NCBI RefSeq assembly: GCF_000373745.1
Contig: NZ_KB892288.1
Location: 1 to 54,340 of the forward strand
DNA from: Oligella ureolytica DSM 18253
Lineage (GTDB): Bacteria; Pseudomonadota; Gammaproteobacteria; Burkholderiales; Burkholderiaceae_B
DNA: 54,340 nt
Reading direction: 5' to 3'
Shown: one piece after another, positions 1 through 7,147 of the stretch
Layout: each line of letters starts with the position of its first letter
How positions within the stretch are numbered: position 1 is the first letter of the stretch
Notes under the pieces: generated by a model
The model's input: the letters and a program-made list of their open reading frames with translations, nothing else
Told to the model about the DNA's origin: nothing
Database searches by the model: none
Program-made: the position numbers and the translations under genes

Positions 1-577
1 GTCTCGTCAAGGTGCATGCGCAGTCGCTTTTGAAAGCGATTTGCATCAATTGTTTAAAAGCTGCCAATAAGCTTAGGATAGTTGCGCCTAATTTTGCCTA
101 AAAGGCAGAATTAGGCAGATAAATGCCAAAAAAACAGGCATTTATCGATAAAAGCGGGGTGAAATTTGTCGAAAATTTCCAAAAAAATCAAAAAATCAAA
201 AAATTTCCAAGTAGAACAGAAATCCGGTATTTAACTGCTTTTATGCAAAAGTCTCTTTAATGTGATTTTTGCCTTGCCGTAATACTATTTAAAGTCAAAA
301 TGGCGTTTTCTACGTTTTCTATTATAAGCCTGAGTCCACATAGTGGCTCCGCGACAAGTCCTTTCTGTACTGTCAAAGAGATTGTAAATAATCGGTCATC
401 ACATACCACAGTTATAGCATTCCACAAAGAAACCTCATTGTGGATTACCAGATTGAATATGAGTCGACACGAGAAAAACGCTTAATTTAATCTTGATAAA
501 TAATTCAACTTTTATCTTGCAAGATGAAAAACGCCATGAATCTTACCAGTAGACCCAAGGCGTACCTATCGTTCTAT
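1..577. other. AT-rich region without a supported gene
   Basis: I see no convincing gene here. The stretch is AT-rich with several small inverted repeats, for example TCGCTTT/AAAGCGA near position 25 and AAATGCC/GGCATTT near 120-145. The 12-mer CTATTTAAAGTC occurs near 287 and again near 582. The minus strand has an open frame of about 75 codons (roughly 258-485), but it lacks an ATG and I do not recognise the product. Given the gene remnants to its right, this is probably island debris. Confidence 0.4.
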
Positions 578-961
578 CTAGCTATTTAAAGTCTTCAACC
601 TAAACAACTCAACATCTCGTCTAAACTTTGGAATTAAGTCTAAAACCTTTGGTATATCCTGCTTAACCGTATCCCCTACAATATCCAAATCAATTGCATA
701 ATATCCATGAACCATTTTATGCCTCATTGCTGCCATATCTTTCAATGGTAACGTTTTATTTACAGCTATAAAGTCGGGAAATTTCAATGATATTACTGCG
801 GCAATTTCTCCTGATGTAAGAATATCTAATGTCAGAGAACGCTGTAACAGCCTCTTAGTTTTAAACTCCTCTTCTCTTACACCATCAATATCTCGAAGTA
901 TGGCTTCAGCATATTCCTTTATATGCTCGATCTGCTCGCCTAACTTGAACTTGCTCCTATC
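578..961 (-). pseudogene. hepT: HepT-like HEPN ribonuclease toxin, start lost
   Basis: The minus-strand frame from 961 to 578 is open and encodes about 127 residues resembling the HepT (DUF86) family. Near the C-terminus it has RHKMVHGY, which fits the RX4HXY motif of HEPN toxins; in studied MntA-HepT pairs the motif tyrosine is modified by the MntA nucleotidyltransferase. A TAG codon sits directly upstream (962-964) and there is no ATG where the protein should begin. The first internal start, TTG at 787, would lose half the domain. The frame overlaps the end of the decayed mntA remnant, as in intact pairs. I infer an inactive toxin remnant, although translation from a weak start cannot be excluded. 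Confidence 0.6.
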
Positions 962-1251
962 CTAATGAGATAGCTATTTCAATGATTTTGTTTTTATGCT
1001 TCGGCGGTAATTGATTTTCAGTCACAATATCAACCTCTACGCCTAATAATTCTGATAATTCATTTTTCAGTCTCGAGAGCATGAATAAGGTAATATCACG
1101 TTACGCTTGAATTAAAAAATCAATGTCACTTTCTTCAGTGTCTTCACTGTGCAATCGAACCAAATATCTTAGGGTTTTTAATCAAAAGATAGTTTGAAAA
1201 AACTCTCTTAACTCCTTGATTATATTTGCTTAATGCTTCAGAAGGCTTCAT
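957..1251 (-). pseudogene. mntA: MntA-type nucleotidyltransferase antitoxin, frameshifted
   Basis: Read on the minus strand from ATG 1251, the product begins MKPSEALSKYNQG and reaches the GS of the nucleotidyltransferase core (FGSIA), then hits a stop. In another frame the sequence continues with EDTEESDIDF, the Asp-x-Asp metal site of minimal nucleotidyltransferases. A third stretch gives RLKNELSELLGVEVDIVTEN and runs to the stop at 957. The three pieces together make one MntA-like antitoxin broken by at least two frameshifts and a stop. It lies just upstream of the hepT remnant, the standard order for this toxin-antitoxin module. Confidence 0.65.
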
Positions 1252-1320
1252 AACTTTTCTCCGAAAAAGCTAGCGACTTAATACGAATTGTGCTACTTTG
1301 AGGATTAACTTAGCTTAAAC

Positions 1321-1440
1321 TCACTTCATTGCCGTTTTGCAAAACTCACACCTATCTAGTTTCCCAACTACTACTACTGACACTAGCAATGCCTTATCTG
1401 CAATCTTATAAATAAGTATAAATCTTGTGTATAGGAGCAT
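1321..1440 (-). pseudogene. C-terminal remnant of a RelE/ParE-family toxin
   Basis: Thirty-nine codons read MLLYTRFILIYKIADKALLV and then a valine-rich strand, VGKLDRCEF, and a short tail before the stop at 1321. This matches the last two beta strands of RelE/ParE toxins (pattern RxIYxIxDxxLxVxVxxVGxR). The N-terminal half and any antitoxin are missing. The fragment ends abruptly at 1440, and at 1441 a sequence homologous to the integrase-proximal end of the neighbouring element begins, so it was probably truncated by recombination at an element boundary. Confidence 0.5.
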
Positions 1441-1590
1441 GTATTGGTATCTTCAAGTGTTACCTTGTACCTTCTCGTAAAATATAAAACGCAAAATCCC
1501 CGCTAAGCCTTTGCTCTAGCGGGGATTTTATATACTTCCAAATAGCTTTAACGCTGCTTGAATCAATTCTTTGGCGGTTGAGAGACATTC
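1441..1590. other. Degenerate second copy of the tRNA-proximal attachment region
   Basis: This block copies, in the same order, the segment between the integrase gene and tRNA-Ser at 8572-8712. TTGGTATCTTCAAG (1444-1457) is identical to 8573-8586. A strong hairpin follows (1493-1529, compare 8627-8659). Then TGGCGG plus TTGAGAGACATTC (1572-1590) matches the tRNA 3' end TGGCGGATTGAGAGGGATTC (8693-8712) at 17 of 20 positions. I infer that 1572-1590 is the far attachment core of the element, and that the sequence to its left is the worn right end of an older element that once sat next to the same tRNA. Confidence 0.6.
1493..1529 (-). terminator. Hairpin terminator homologous to the tRNA-Ser terminator
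   Basis: A 13-bp stem pairs AAAATCCCCGCTA with TAGCGGGGATTTT around an 11-nt loop. On the minus strand it is followed by TTGCGTTTTA. It sits where the tRNA-Ser terminator sits in the right-hand copy, so it appears to be a relic of it. Confidence 0.5.
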
Positions 1591-1646
1591 ATATCAGAAC
1601 CTATAATCCTCGTAATCAAAGGGTTTTGATAATTACAAAAATAAAT

Positions 1647-1666
1647 ATACCAACTTTTATACCAAC
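1647..1666. other. Putative integrase arm-binding site, left end
   Basis: ATACCAACTTTTATACCAAC contains two direct ATACCAAC boxes 12 bp apart and is identical to 8548-8567 at the integrase end. Identical sequence at both inner ends of an integrated element is what arm-type sites of a tyrosine recombinase should look like. Confidence 0.6.
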
Positions 1667-1850
1667 AAATTTATTTGTGTCTTATTTGCACTTTTCCATG
1701 GGGTTTGTTTTACCAATCACTCTTTGGTCATTCTTTATGGTGTGATTTCTAATCGCATCAGTTAATTCCTTGGGGGCGGCTCTATGATTTTAATTACCCG
1801 CAATGACGGGTATTTAAGGGGGCGGTGATTTACGGAACTTACCCGTAAAT

Positions 1851-2183
1851 CTAATGAGTATCAAAAAAGGTCTGTATCTGGTAGCCAGCCTCACTTAATC
1901 GCCTTGATACAGTGGTACTTGATAAGCCTATCTCTTCACCGATTCTTTTAAGCGTCATCTTAGCAAGGTATCTACCGTAGATTATTGCCTTGTATTCGTC
2001 ATTTAGTGATTCTATGGCCGCTGCGGTGCGTTTAACCTTAGTAAGCCTATGTGCTTCTCTTTCTAACCTGCTTAATTCGTTGTCACCTCCAAAGAATACT
2101 CTTTCAGCAATTGATGGTAAATAGCCTTTTGAGTGGTATTCAGCCCATTGTGAAAGGCGTAAATCTAGATAGGTGTTTCTCAC
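1851..2183 (-). CDS. Small HTH protein resembling sigma region 4
   Basis: A 110-residue protein starting at GTG 2183, with AGAGG about 7 nt upstream. Residues about 65-105 read as a sigma-70 region 4-like helix-turn-helix: LNDEYKAIIYGRYLAKMTLK, then IGEEIGLSSTTVSRRLSEAG. Proteins of this shape in phages and islands act as late-gene activators or antiterminator-like regulators; here the role is inferred. It is the last recognised gene of the element, separated from the others by the 1.5-kb repeat-rich region. A small inverted repeat (GATTTACG/CGTAAATC) overlaps its stop codon. Confidence 0.6.
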   Translation of the reverse strand: MRNTYLDLRLSQWAEYHSKGYLPSIAERVFFGGDNELSRLEREAHRLTKVKRTAAAIESLNDEYKAIIYGRYLAKMTLKRIGEEIGLSSTTVSRRLSEAGYQIQTFFDTH

Positions 2184-3719
2184 TGTAAGCCTCTAACAAA
2201 TCATTCTGCCAGCAAATATTATAAGGTTAGCCGCCAATTGCGTTTTAGTCGCTCGGGGATTAAAGCCATTTCAAATGGCAATATTAATTTACACCTTTCA
2301 GCGGTATTTAAAAGCCTTTCGTACTTATTCCATGTCTAACTAGTGATGACAGTCTTAAAACGCCTTACAGACGCTCTCACGGCCTTACATCACCATTTGC
2401 TAGCACTACATACCCGTAACCAAGGGTATCAGTTGCCTTTTAACTGCTAGTGAGCCAGCACAATAAGAAGTTAACATCTTACGGTGAGCCAATATTTTCT
2501 ATAAACGACTGTGTGGGTGGTCTAGTGGTGAAGCAAGCTATCAACTTTTACCCCGCCCCCGCATGGTGTTTGCATGGGGTTGTTTTATAGTCTTGGCTTA
2601 TGTTTGGTTGCAAGGTGAGCCAAAGTAACTTTGGGCTTATTCTCATGCTCACCAGCACTGCGACTATATCAAGTTCATATCAAGGTGCTAACTTCCTCAA
2701 ATTGAGGGAGTTGAATTACTTTTTTAATCTATGGTTTTATAAGGTTTTGCACCGAAATAATCTTGTTGCAATCTTGTTGCAATCTTGTTGCTGCCTTGGG
2801 GTAATCTTGGGGGCTTACCGCATGGCCTAAGCATGTAATCCATACCCGATAAATGAGAACATTAAACCATCTGTTAAACGCTTCTACAGGCTCTTAGAGC
2901 GGTTATTTAGTTTTTCGGCATCATTACCCTAAGCACACCGTCATTTTGCTGTCCTGCTGCGTAAATCTCGCCCTAATCTAACCCTAGGCTTTTGTATGTC
3001 CTCAAGTTGAGGGTGCTCACTGTAACCCTTGATCTGTACGCCCAGTTTGGGGGTTGAGGTCGTATGCTCACTAAACCCATGGTATAACCCTTACCGTAAC
3101 CCTTAACTTAACCCTTGCCGTAATCTTGCCGTTACCCTTACCTAACCCTCACCGTAATATCACCGTTACCTAAGAGCCATCACATGAGCTTTAAAAGTGG
3201 TTCAGGCTCACAAATAACATCAATGGCCTGTCCTCAATTTGAGGGTAGCCGCAATCTTACGGTAACCATGCAATCAATTGCTTATGAGGCTGTCCCATTT
3301 GAGCGTGGGAGGGTGTCACATTTAAGTGTAGGAGGGTCTTACCGCATGGGGTTTGTGTCAATACCACCAAAGCGGGGTTCTCGGTGGTGAAGTATTTTCA
3401 CTAGGGTGGTGATCCTTTTTCACTAGGTCAGAATCAGTAACCGTTTCTCTTTTGGTAACCGTTTTTTTCTTACTCACTTTTAACGATGAGCTAACCATCT
3501 GCTAATTGTTCATATGCTTTTTATCAGGTGCGTTTACTCTTTTATTTGTTTATAAATGACTACTACAGATGGCTTATCTAGATAGTGTACGGATATCGAA
3601 CATAGGAAACACGAAAATACGCCCATATAAGTACGGATATCGGGCTTAGAGCAAGCCCCCTAAGTACGGATATCGGGCTTATAGCCCTGCCTATTGGTAC
3701 GGATATAGGGCAAGGCGTG
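2184..3719. repeat. Repeat-rich non-coding region, candidate origin or control region
   Basis: About 1.5 kb without a supported gene. It contains several families of short repeats: CCTCAANTTGAGG palindromes at 2695, 3000 and 3232; AACCCTYRCCGTAA at 3086, 3110 and 3144; TTTTCACTAGG at 3395 and 3417 (22 bp apart); GTAACCGTTT at 3437 and 3455; GCATGGGGTT-type boxes near 2572 and 3345, with a related CCATGGGGTT near 1697; tandem TTGTTGCAATC near 2763; and TACGGATATCG iterons at 3588-3711. Density and spacing resemble a replication origin or a regulator-binding region. Two plus-strand open frames here (2600-2830 and 3184-3390) simply translate the repeats and look non-coding. Confidence 0.6.
3588..3711. 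repeat. Four iteron-like repeats of TACGGATATCGGGCTTA
   Basis: Copies start at 3588 (core TACGGATATCG only), 3632 (full 17-mer), 3665 (full 17-mer) and 3698 (TACGGATATAGGGC). The start-to-start distances are 44, 33 and 33 bp, all multiples of 11, so the copies lie on the same helical face. They follow directly after the stop codon of the winged-helix gene at 3720. This is the arrangement expected of iterons bound by a replication initiator, but function is inference. Confidence 0.6.
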
Positions 3720-4127
3720 TTAATTTTGCTTCCAGTCTTTATAAGCACCACGTGGTAGAGATTGAGAACCGCAATCCATTTCTTTTGAGTGATGTAATCC
3801 TAACCAAGTTACCGCATACCACGCCGCCTTATTAGGTAGACTACCTTTACGTGTGCAAAAGATAAGCCCTCGCTCCTCTAGTATGTCCAATGAGCGCCTT
3901 AAGCTACTTTTGCTTGTCCAGCCACGCTTTTCTGATAGATAACGCCATGAGGCGCTAAGCCGTCCATTATTGGTAGAACTTAATTGCATGGCTATATCAA
4001 GTAAAAGCTTAAGTGGTTGGCCTTGCAAGGTCTTAAAGGCTTCGCTTTCCATCACTACATGAGGCAATGCCAAAAAAGTTGTACCATCACGATCAGCTTT
4101 ATTTTTCTTATTGCTGTATCTCGCCAT
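3720..4127 (-). CDS. Winged-helix protein, possible replication initiator
   Basis: A 135-residue protein. Residues about 14-55 (FLALPHVVMESEAFKTLQG and following) and about 60-105 (LSEKRGWTSKSSLRRSLDIL, then EERGLIF) form a winged-helix pattern common in phage and island proteins annotated as HTH or Rep-like. The start overlaps the end of the rha-like gene by 20 nt, so the two are translationally linked. The iterons begin just beyond the stop, which supports a replication or copy-control role. In the +1 frame the sequence continues about 50 codons past the stop with repeated PISV segments encoded by the iterons, so the tail may have been shortened by a frameshift. The exact function is not established. 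Confidence 0.6.
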   Translation of the reverse strand: MARYSNKKNKADRDGTTFLALPHVVMESEAFKTLQGQPLKLLLDIAMQLSSTNNGRLSASWRYLSEKRGWTSKSSLRRSLDILEERGLIFCTRKGSLPNKAAWYAVTWLGLHHSKEMDCGSQSLPRGAYKDWKQN

Positions 4128-4737
4128 GCTCTACTACCTCAATAGCCCGTTCAAGCTGCTTAAGGGCTTGTTTAGCACGCTTATAGCCGTCCCTATGGTC
4201 ATCAGCATTAGCCATGGCTTTAATGGCCACTGCCTGAGCAACAACAAGCATTGATGTTTTCTCTAATGGCTGGTTGCTTCTAGTGCCTGCTTCAATACCT
4301 GCCGTCTTGTTGATTAGACGGTTTATGTTTGAGTGAACAAAATGCGGCTTGCTTGAATCTGTGGAAAGCCTAGCAACGCCATCATGTAAAGCGTGATAGG
4401 TAGGTAAATACTCTGTTTCTCGTGTAATGATATTTTTTCTAGCTGCTGCAAATGCTTTAACCATACGAAACTTTAAATCTACTACTCGTTCAGTGTTTGC
4501 ACTCAAGGAAAGTAAAAAGAAGCACTGATTTTCATTAAGTAAGGCGTATCTTTCTGGTTGGCCTACCCCACCTAATACCTCCGTTTGAAACGGAAGTATT
4601 CCATAGCCTTTAAATTTAGTTTCGTACTTTCTAATATTTTGAATAACGTTTCTATGCTTAATACCTAAATTATCAGCAATCAAACGGCTATCAACTCGGT
4701 ATTCTTTGCCTTTAACCTCAAGTGTAATGCTAGTCAT
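4108..4737 (-). CDS. Rha-family phage regulatory protein
   Basis: About 209 residues from ATG 4737. I chose this start over TTG 4755 because AAGGGGG lies 6 nt upstream and it overlaps the preceding gene's stop by only 8 nt. The N-terminal domain (about residues 5-95) has the Rha pattern: DSRLIADNLGIKHRNVIQNI, then ERYALLNENQCFFLLSLSAN and VDLKFRMVKAF. The remaining part is helical and ends in a basic segment. Rha proteins interfere with phage growth in hosts lacking IHF and are common regulators in phages and satellites; the role here is inferred from family and position between two HTH genes. Confidence 0.75.
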   Translation of the reverse strand: MTSITLEVKGKEYRVDSRLIADNLGIKHRNVIQNIRKYETKFKGYGILPFQTEVLGGVGQPERYALLNENQCFFLLSLSANTERVVDLKFRMVKAFAAARKNIITRETEYLPTYHALHDGVARLSTDSSKPHFVHSNINRLINKTAGIEAGTRSNQPLEKTSMLVVAQAVAIKAMANADDHRDGYKRAKQALKQLERAIEVVEHGEIQQ

Positions 4738-5050
4738 TGCTCGCCCCCTTAACAAGGAAATAACGCTTTACAGGTACTGGTTTACCGAAGCGGGTAGGCA
4801 CTTTTTCCATTACACCGTGAATGATATAGCCATCTTTTCTAAGGCTGCTAATTGTAGAGTTAAGGCAGTGGTCGCCGTACCTTTCAGCTTCAAAGCGGTT
4901 TAAGCTTCGCTTCTGTAGCAGTTCCAATATACGGGCTTTTTTAGTTTGGGGATTAATTGGCTTTTTACCATCTTTGGCAGTATTGCAAATGTTATACTGC
5001 TTTTGGTCTTTTGCGCTCTCATTGCTTTTAGTAGTGGGGGCGTTTTTCAT
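4730..5050 (-). CDS. Phage-type helix-turn-helix protein
   Basis: A 106-residue protein. After a polar 35-residue N-terminus comes a winged-helix pattern: KKARILELLQKRSLNRFEAE, then RYGDHCLNSTISSLRKDGYI, then a basic wing ending in VKRYFLV. This is a recurrent small HTH family in proteobacterial prophages and islands, with no defined function that I know. The ATG overlaps the stop of the alpA-like gene by 4 nt (ATGA), and its own end overlaps the rha-like gene by 8 nt, so alpA-HTH-rha-wHTH form one operon. Confidence 0.65.
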   Translation of the reverse strand: MKNAPTTKSNESAKDQKQYNICNTAKDGKKPINPQTKKARILELLQKRSLNRFEAERYGDHCLNSTISSLRKDGYIIHGVMEKVPTRFGKPVPVKRYFLVKGASND

Positions 5051-5313
5051 TTCACCACCTCCAAGCCTTTATTTTCTTCTCGCCATGCTATCGGGTCATC
5101 TAGAAAGTCCTTGATAGTGCTATAGCGCCATCTGTTCAAACGTACCCCATTGATATCAGGCCTTGGCATCTGCTTTCTTCTCAGCCACGCTCTGGGGGTG
5201 TGAATAGATACACCAAGGTGATCGGCAATCTCTTTCATTGTCCAGTAGCGATCTAGTTCAGGGTGTCTGTTGTTGGTTTGGTTGCTGTCATCTAGCCTTG
5301 TATCTTGAGGCAT
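5047..5313 (-). CDS. AlpA-like / excisionase-type DNA-binding protein
   Basis: An 88-residue MerR-like helix-turn-helix protein. The core DRYWTMKEIADHLGVSIHTP, then RAWLRRKQMPRP and RWRYSTIKDFL at residues about 21-72 matches the AlpA/excisionase fold. AlpA-like proteins in P4-type islands and satellites activate integrase or excision genes, or act as master regulators. It is the first gene of a four-gene overlapping operon. The 287 bp upstream of its start contain four GGTGGKTAKGTT direct repeats, which are candidate binding sites. Confidence 0.7.
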   Translation of the reverse strand: MPQDTRLDDSNQTNNRHPELDRYWTMKEIADHLGVSIHTPRAWLRRKQMPRPDINGVRLNRWRYSTIKDFLDDPIAWREENKGLEVVK

Positions 5314-5600
5314 TGCTTTATCTCCAAAAGTGTTAACAATGCTTAAAAGTTTAAGAGGCTAAAAGATAAATAAATAGGTGGTTAGGTTCAGATAACCTAG
5401 GGTGGTGGGGGTTTTTAGGGGGTGGTTAGGTTAGCTGTCACCCCCGTATTTAAAGGCTTCTATGGTGGGCGGGTTATTTTAAATAATCTTGATTTGGCGC
5501 TGTTACTGTGGATTGTATCGCTACTAAGCTTTCGCCTAGGTGGGTAGGTTAGGGTGATAGGGTGGGTATGTTAGCTCAAGCCCTTGTGATAGGTCGCTGG
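5314..5600. promoter_or_regulatory. Operon control region with four GGTGGKTAKGTT repeats
   Basis: The gap upstream of the alpA-like gene carries direct repeats starting at 5377 (GGTGGTTAGGTT), 5421 (same), 5539 (GGTGGGTAGGTT) and 5561 (GGTGGGTATGTT). The distances within pairs are 44 and 22 bp, multiples of 11. The area is rich in G-runs on the plus strand. A regulator encoded by the element, such as AlpA or Rha, could bind here. I did not identify a confident -35/-10 pair. Confidence 0.5.
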
Positions 5601-7106
5601 TTACACACCTAATCTTGGATTGCCGCCCCCTTGCCTCCAGTTGAAAACCGTTAATATTCGCTCTTTTGCTGATTTTGTTAGACTTCTAGTATCTGAATCA
5701 TTCTCGGTCATTCTCTCTAACTCAGCTTCAAGCGCCTGCTTTGGTGATTTTTTAATAACATCTTGTTTTCCGTTCTCTGTTACAGTATTCCAAAGTTTTA
5801 AGCCTACCTTAGCCTCTAAGGGGAAATACTCGCTATTGATGGGCACAATACAGTAACCTGATAGCTGCTTTTTAAGCGCCTCGTTCTCTGCTTTTAACGC
5901 CTCATTAGCTGCTTTAAGCTCTTCCAGTCTAGCGTTAAACTCAGGGTCGTTTACAACGGTCTGGTTGCTATTTGTATTGGCTTCATTCTTCACGTATGAG
6001 ATTGGCCATAATATATTGATGGTGCTACATAATTTTCCGATATCATTAACATCAAGTTGCCAATACTCTTCATAATCCGTAACGTTACCTGCGTTCGGTG
6101 ATAGCCTAATTAACCCCTCCATCACATTACGCCTTAGCATTTCTTTATAAGCTGAGAAAGCTCTGTAAAAGCCGTCCCGATCTTCCTCATCGTCATAGAA
6201 ATCACATCTTGTAATGATATCGCTAGCTTCTTCAAGGCTTAAGTATGCTCTTGCCATATATGGCTTAAGCCATGCGGGTATTTGCTCTATTGGTAAAGGC
6301 CAATCAATGAGCTCATCGGGATCATTAATAATTAAAGCGGGCTCTTCCCATGGAATAGGCCAGTTTAAGCCCGATTCATGGCAATATTGCCTAATATCCA
6401 ATACATCAAGCTGCCACTGGGATTCAGGATCTGTACGACTTCCATGCTTGGGTGATAAAGATATACGGCCTTGATCTACCGCTTGCCTTAGTAATTCCCT
6501 ATAAGCATATTCTCCAATATCACAAAGGAACCTGCTATCTAGAGCATCACGGCTAAACTCTCGATGATTGGGAAACTCTTCACAAAAGGCTATCGTAAAG
6601 GCTGCCTCATTAAGGCTTAGGTAAGGCATTAAATGCTTTGGTTTAAACCATGCGGGCGGCTCTTTGCTCTTCTGCTGCTGTATCGCCTCTATATCAAGTC
6701 CGTTTTTCTTAAGAGCTTCATTAAAGCCCTCACGATACCAGCCTAAGTTATCTAAATCTCTTGTATCAAACCATAGCGGATCTTCCATAGGATACTCTTC
6801 AAACCTGTAATATGAACTGTCTAAATTTTCAAGCTCTTCAAGCGGCAAATTCCTAGAGATAATTACCTCTAACAAGTGTTTGTATTCTAAGGATTCGTCC
6901 GAAAATGGTTCAATTGAAATTATTTCATTAGTTAAGCCGTTCAACATAGCCTTATGCGGCACGCTGTCATTTTCTACTCTTATTAGTAGCTGTGCAATTT
7001 CTGCCTCTGTAGTGGTCGGGAATACCTCTTTAATAGCTTCAAACGCTTCACGAATAGAGATAAATTTACTTTGATATTCTTGATTTAATTCTTTAATTAA
7101 TCCCAT
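5601..7106 (-). CDS. Unrecognised 501-aa island protein with an internal duplication
   Basis: I do not recognise a function. An acidic N-terminus of about 150 residues precedes two related units, residues about 151-252 and 277-370. Each begins PAWFKPKHLMPYLSLNEA or PAWLKPYMARAYLSLEEA, contains YRELLRQ or YKEMLRR, and continues RISLSPKHGSRTD or IRLSPNAGNVTD, then WQLDVLDI or WQLDVNDI. A short coiled coil (about 389-415, LEELKAANEALKAENEALKK) links to a C-terminal domain with YFPLEAKVGLKLWNTV, KSPKQALEAEL and SAKERILTVFNW, a tail I associate with proteins of prophage and P4-like islands. The ATG at 7106 is preceded by GAGG. A structured RNA lies just upstream and may control translation. Confidence 0.7.
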   Translation of the reverse strand: MGLIKELNQEYQSKFISIREAFEAIKEVFPTTTEAEIAQLLIRVENDSVPHKAMLNGLTNEIISIEPFSDESLEYKHLLEVIISRNLPLEELENLDSSYYRFEEYPMEDPLWFDTRDLDNLGWYREGFNEALKKNGLDIEAIQQQKSKEPPAWFKPKHLMPYLSLNEAAFTIAFCEEFPNHREFSRDALDSRFLCDIGEYAYRELLRQAVDQGRISLSPKHGSRTDPESQWQLDVLDIRQYCHESGLNWPIPWEEPALIINDPDELIDWPLPIEQIPAWLKPYMARAYLSLEEASDIITRCDFYDDEEDRDGFYRAFSAYKEMLRRNVMEGLIRLSPNAGNVTDYEEYWQLDVNDIGKLCSTINILWPISYVKNEANTNSNQTVVNDPEFNARLEELKAANEALKAENEALKKQLSGYCIVPINSEYFPLEAKVGLKLWNTVTENGKQDVIKKSPKQALEAELERMTENDSDTRSLTKSAKERILTVFNWRQGGGNPRLGV

Positions 7107-7116
7107 GCCAATACCT

Positions 7117-7134
7117 CAGCCAATAGGTAGCCAA
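7117..7134 (-). promoter_or_regulatory. Leader target sites complementary to the C4-like RNA loop
   Basis: On the minus strand the leader of the 501-aa gene contains TTGGCTG (7123-7117) and TTGGCT (7134-7129). Both are complementary to the CAGCCAA loop of the hairpin at 7160-7175. The first copy abuts the Shine-Dalgarno-like GAGG of the gene, so pairing would cover the ribosome-binding site. Confidence 0.5.
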
Positions 7135-7147
7135 TACTTGATAAAGA

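Noticed and set aside
3041-3180. Possible CRISPR-like array in the TAACCC/CCGTAA repeats
   Set aside because: The repeats are only 14 bp, their spacing is irregular (24 and 34 bp), and no cas gene is present.
2600-3390. Plus-strand open frames of 76 and 68 codons in the repeat region
   Set aside because: They translate the repeats, lack ribosome-binding sites and run against the direction of all other element genes.
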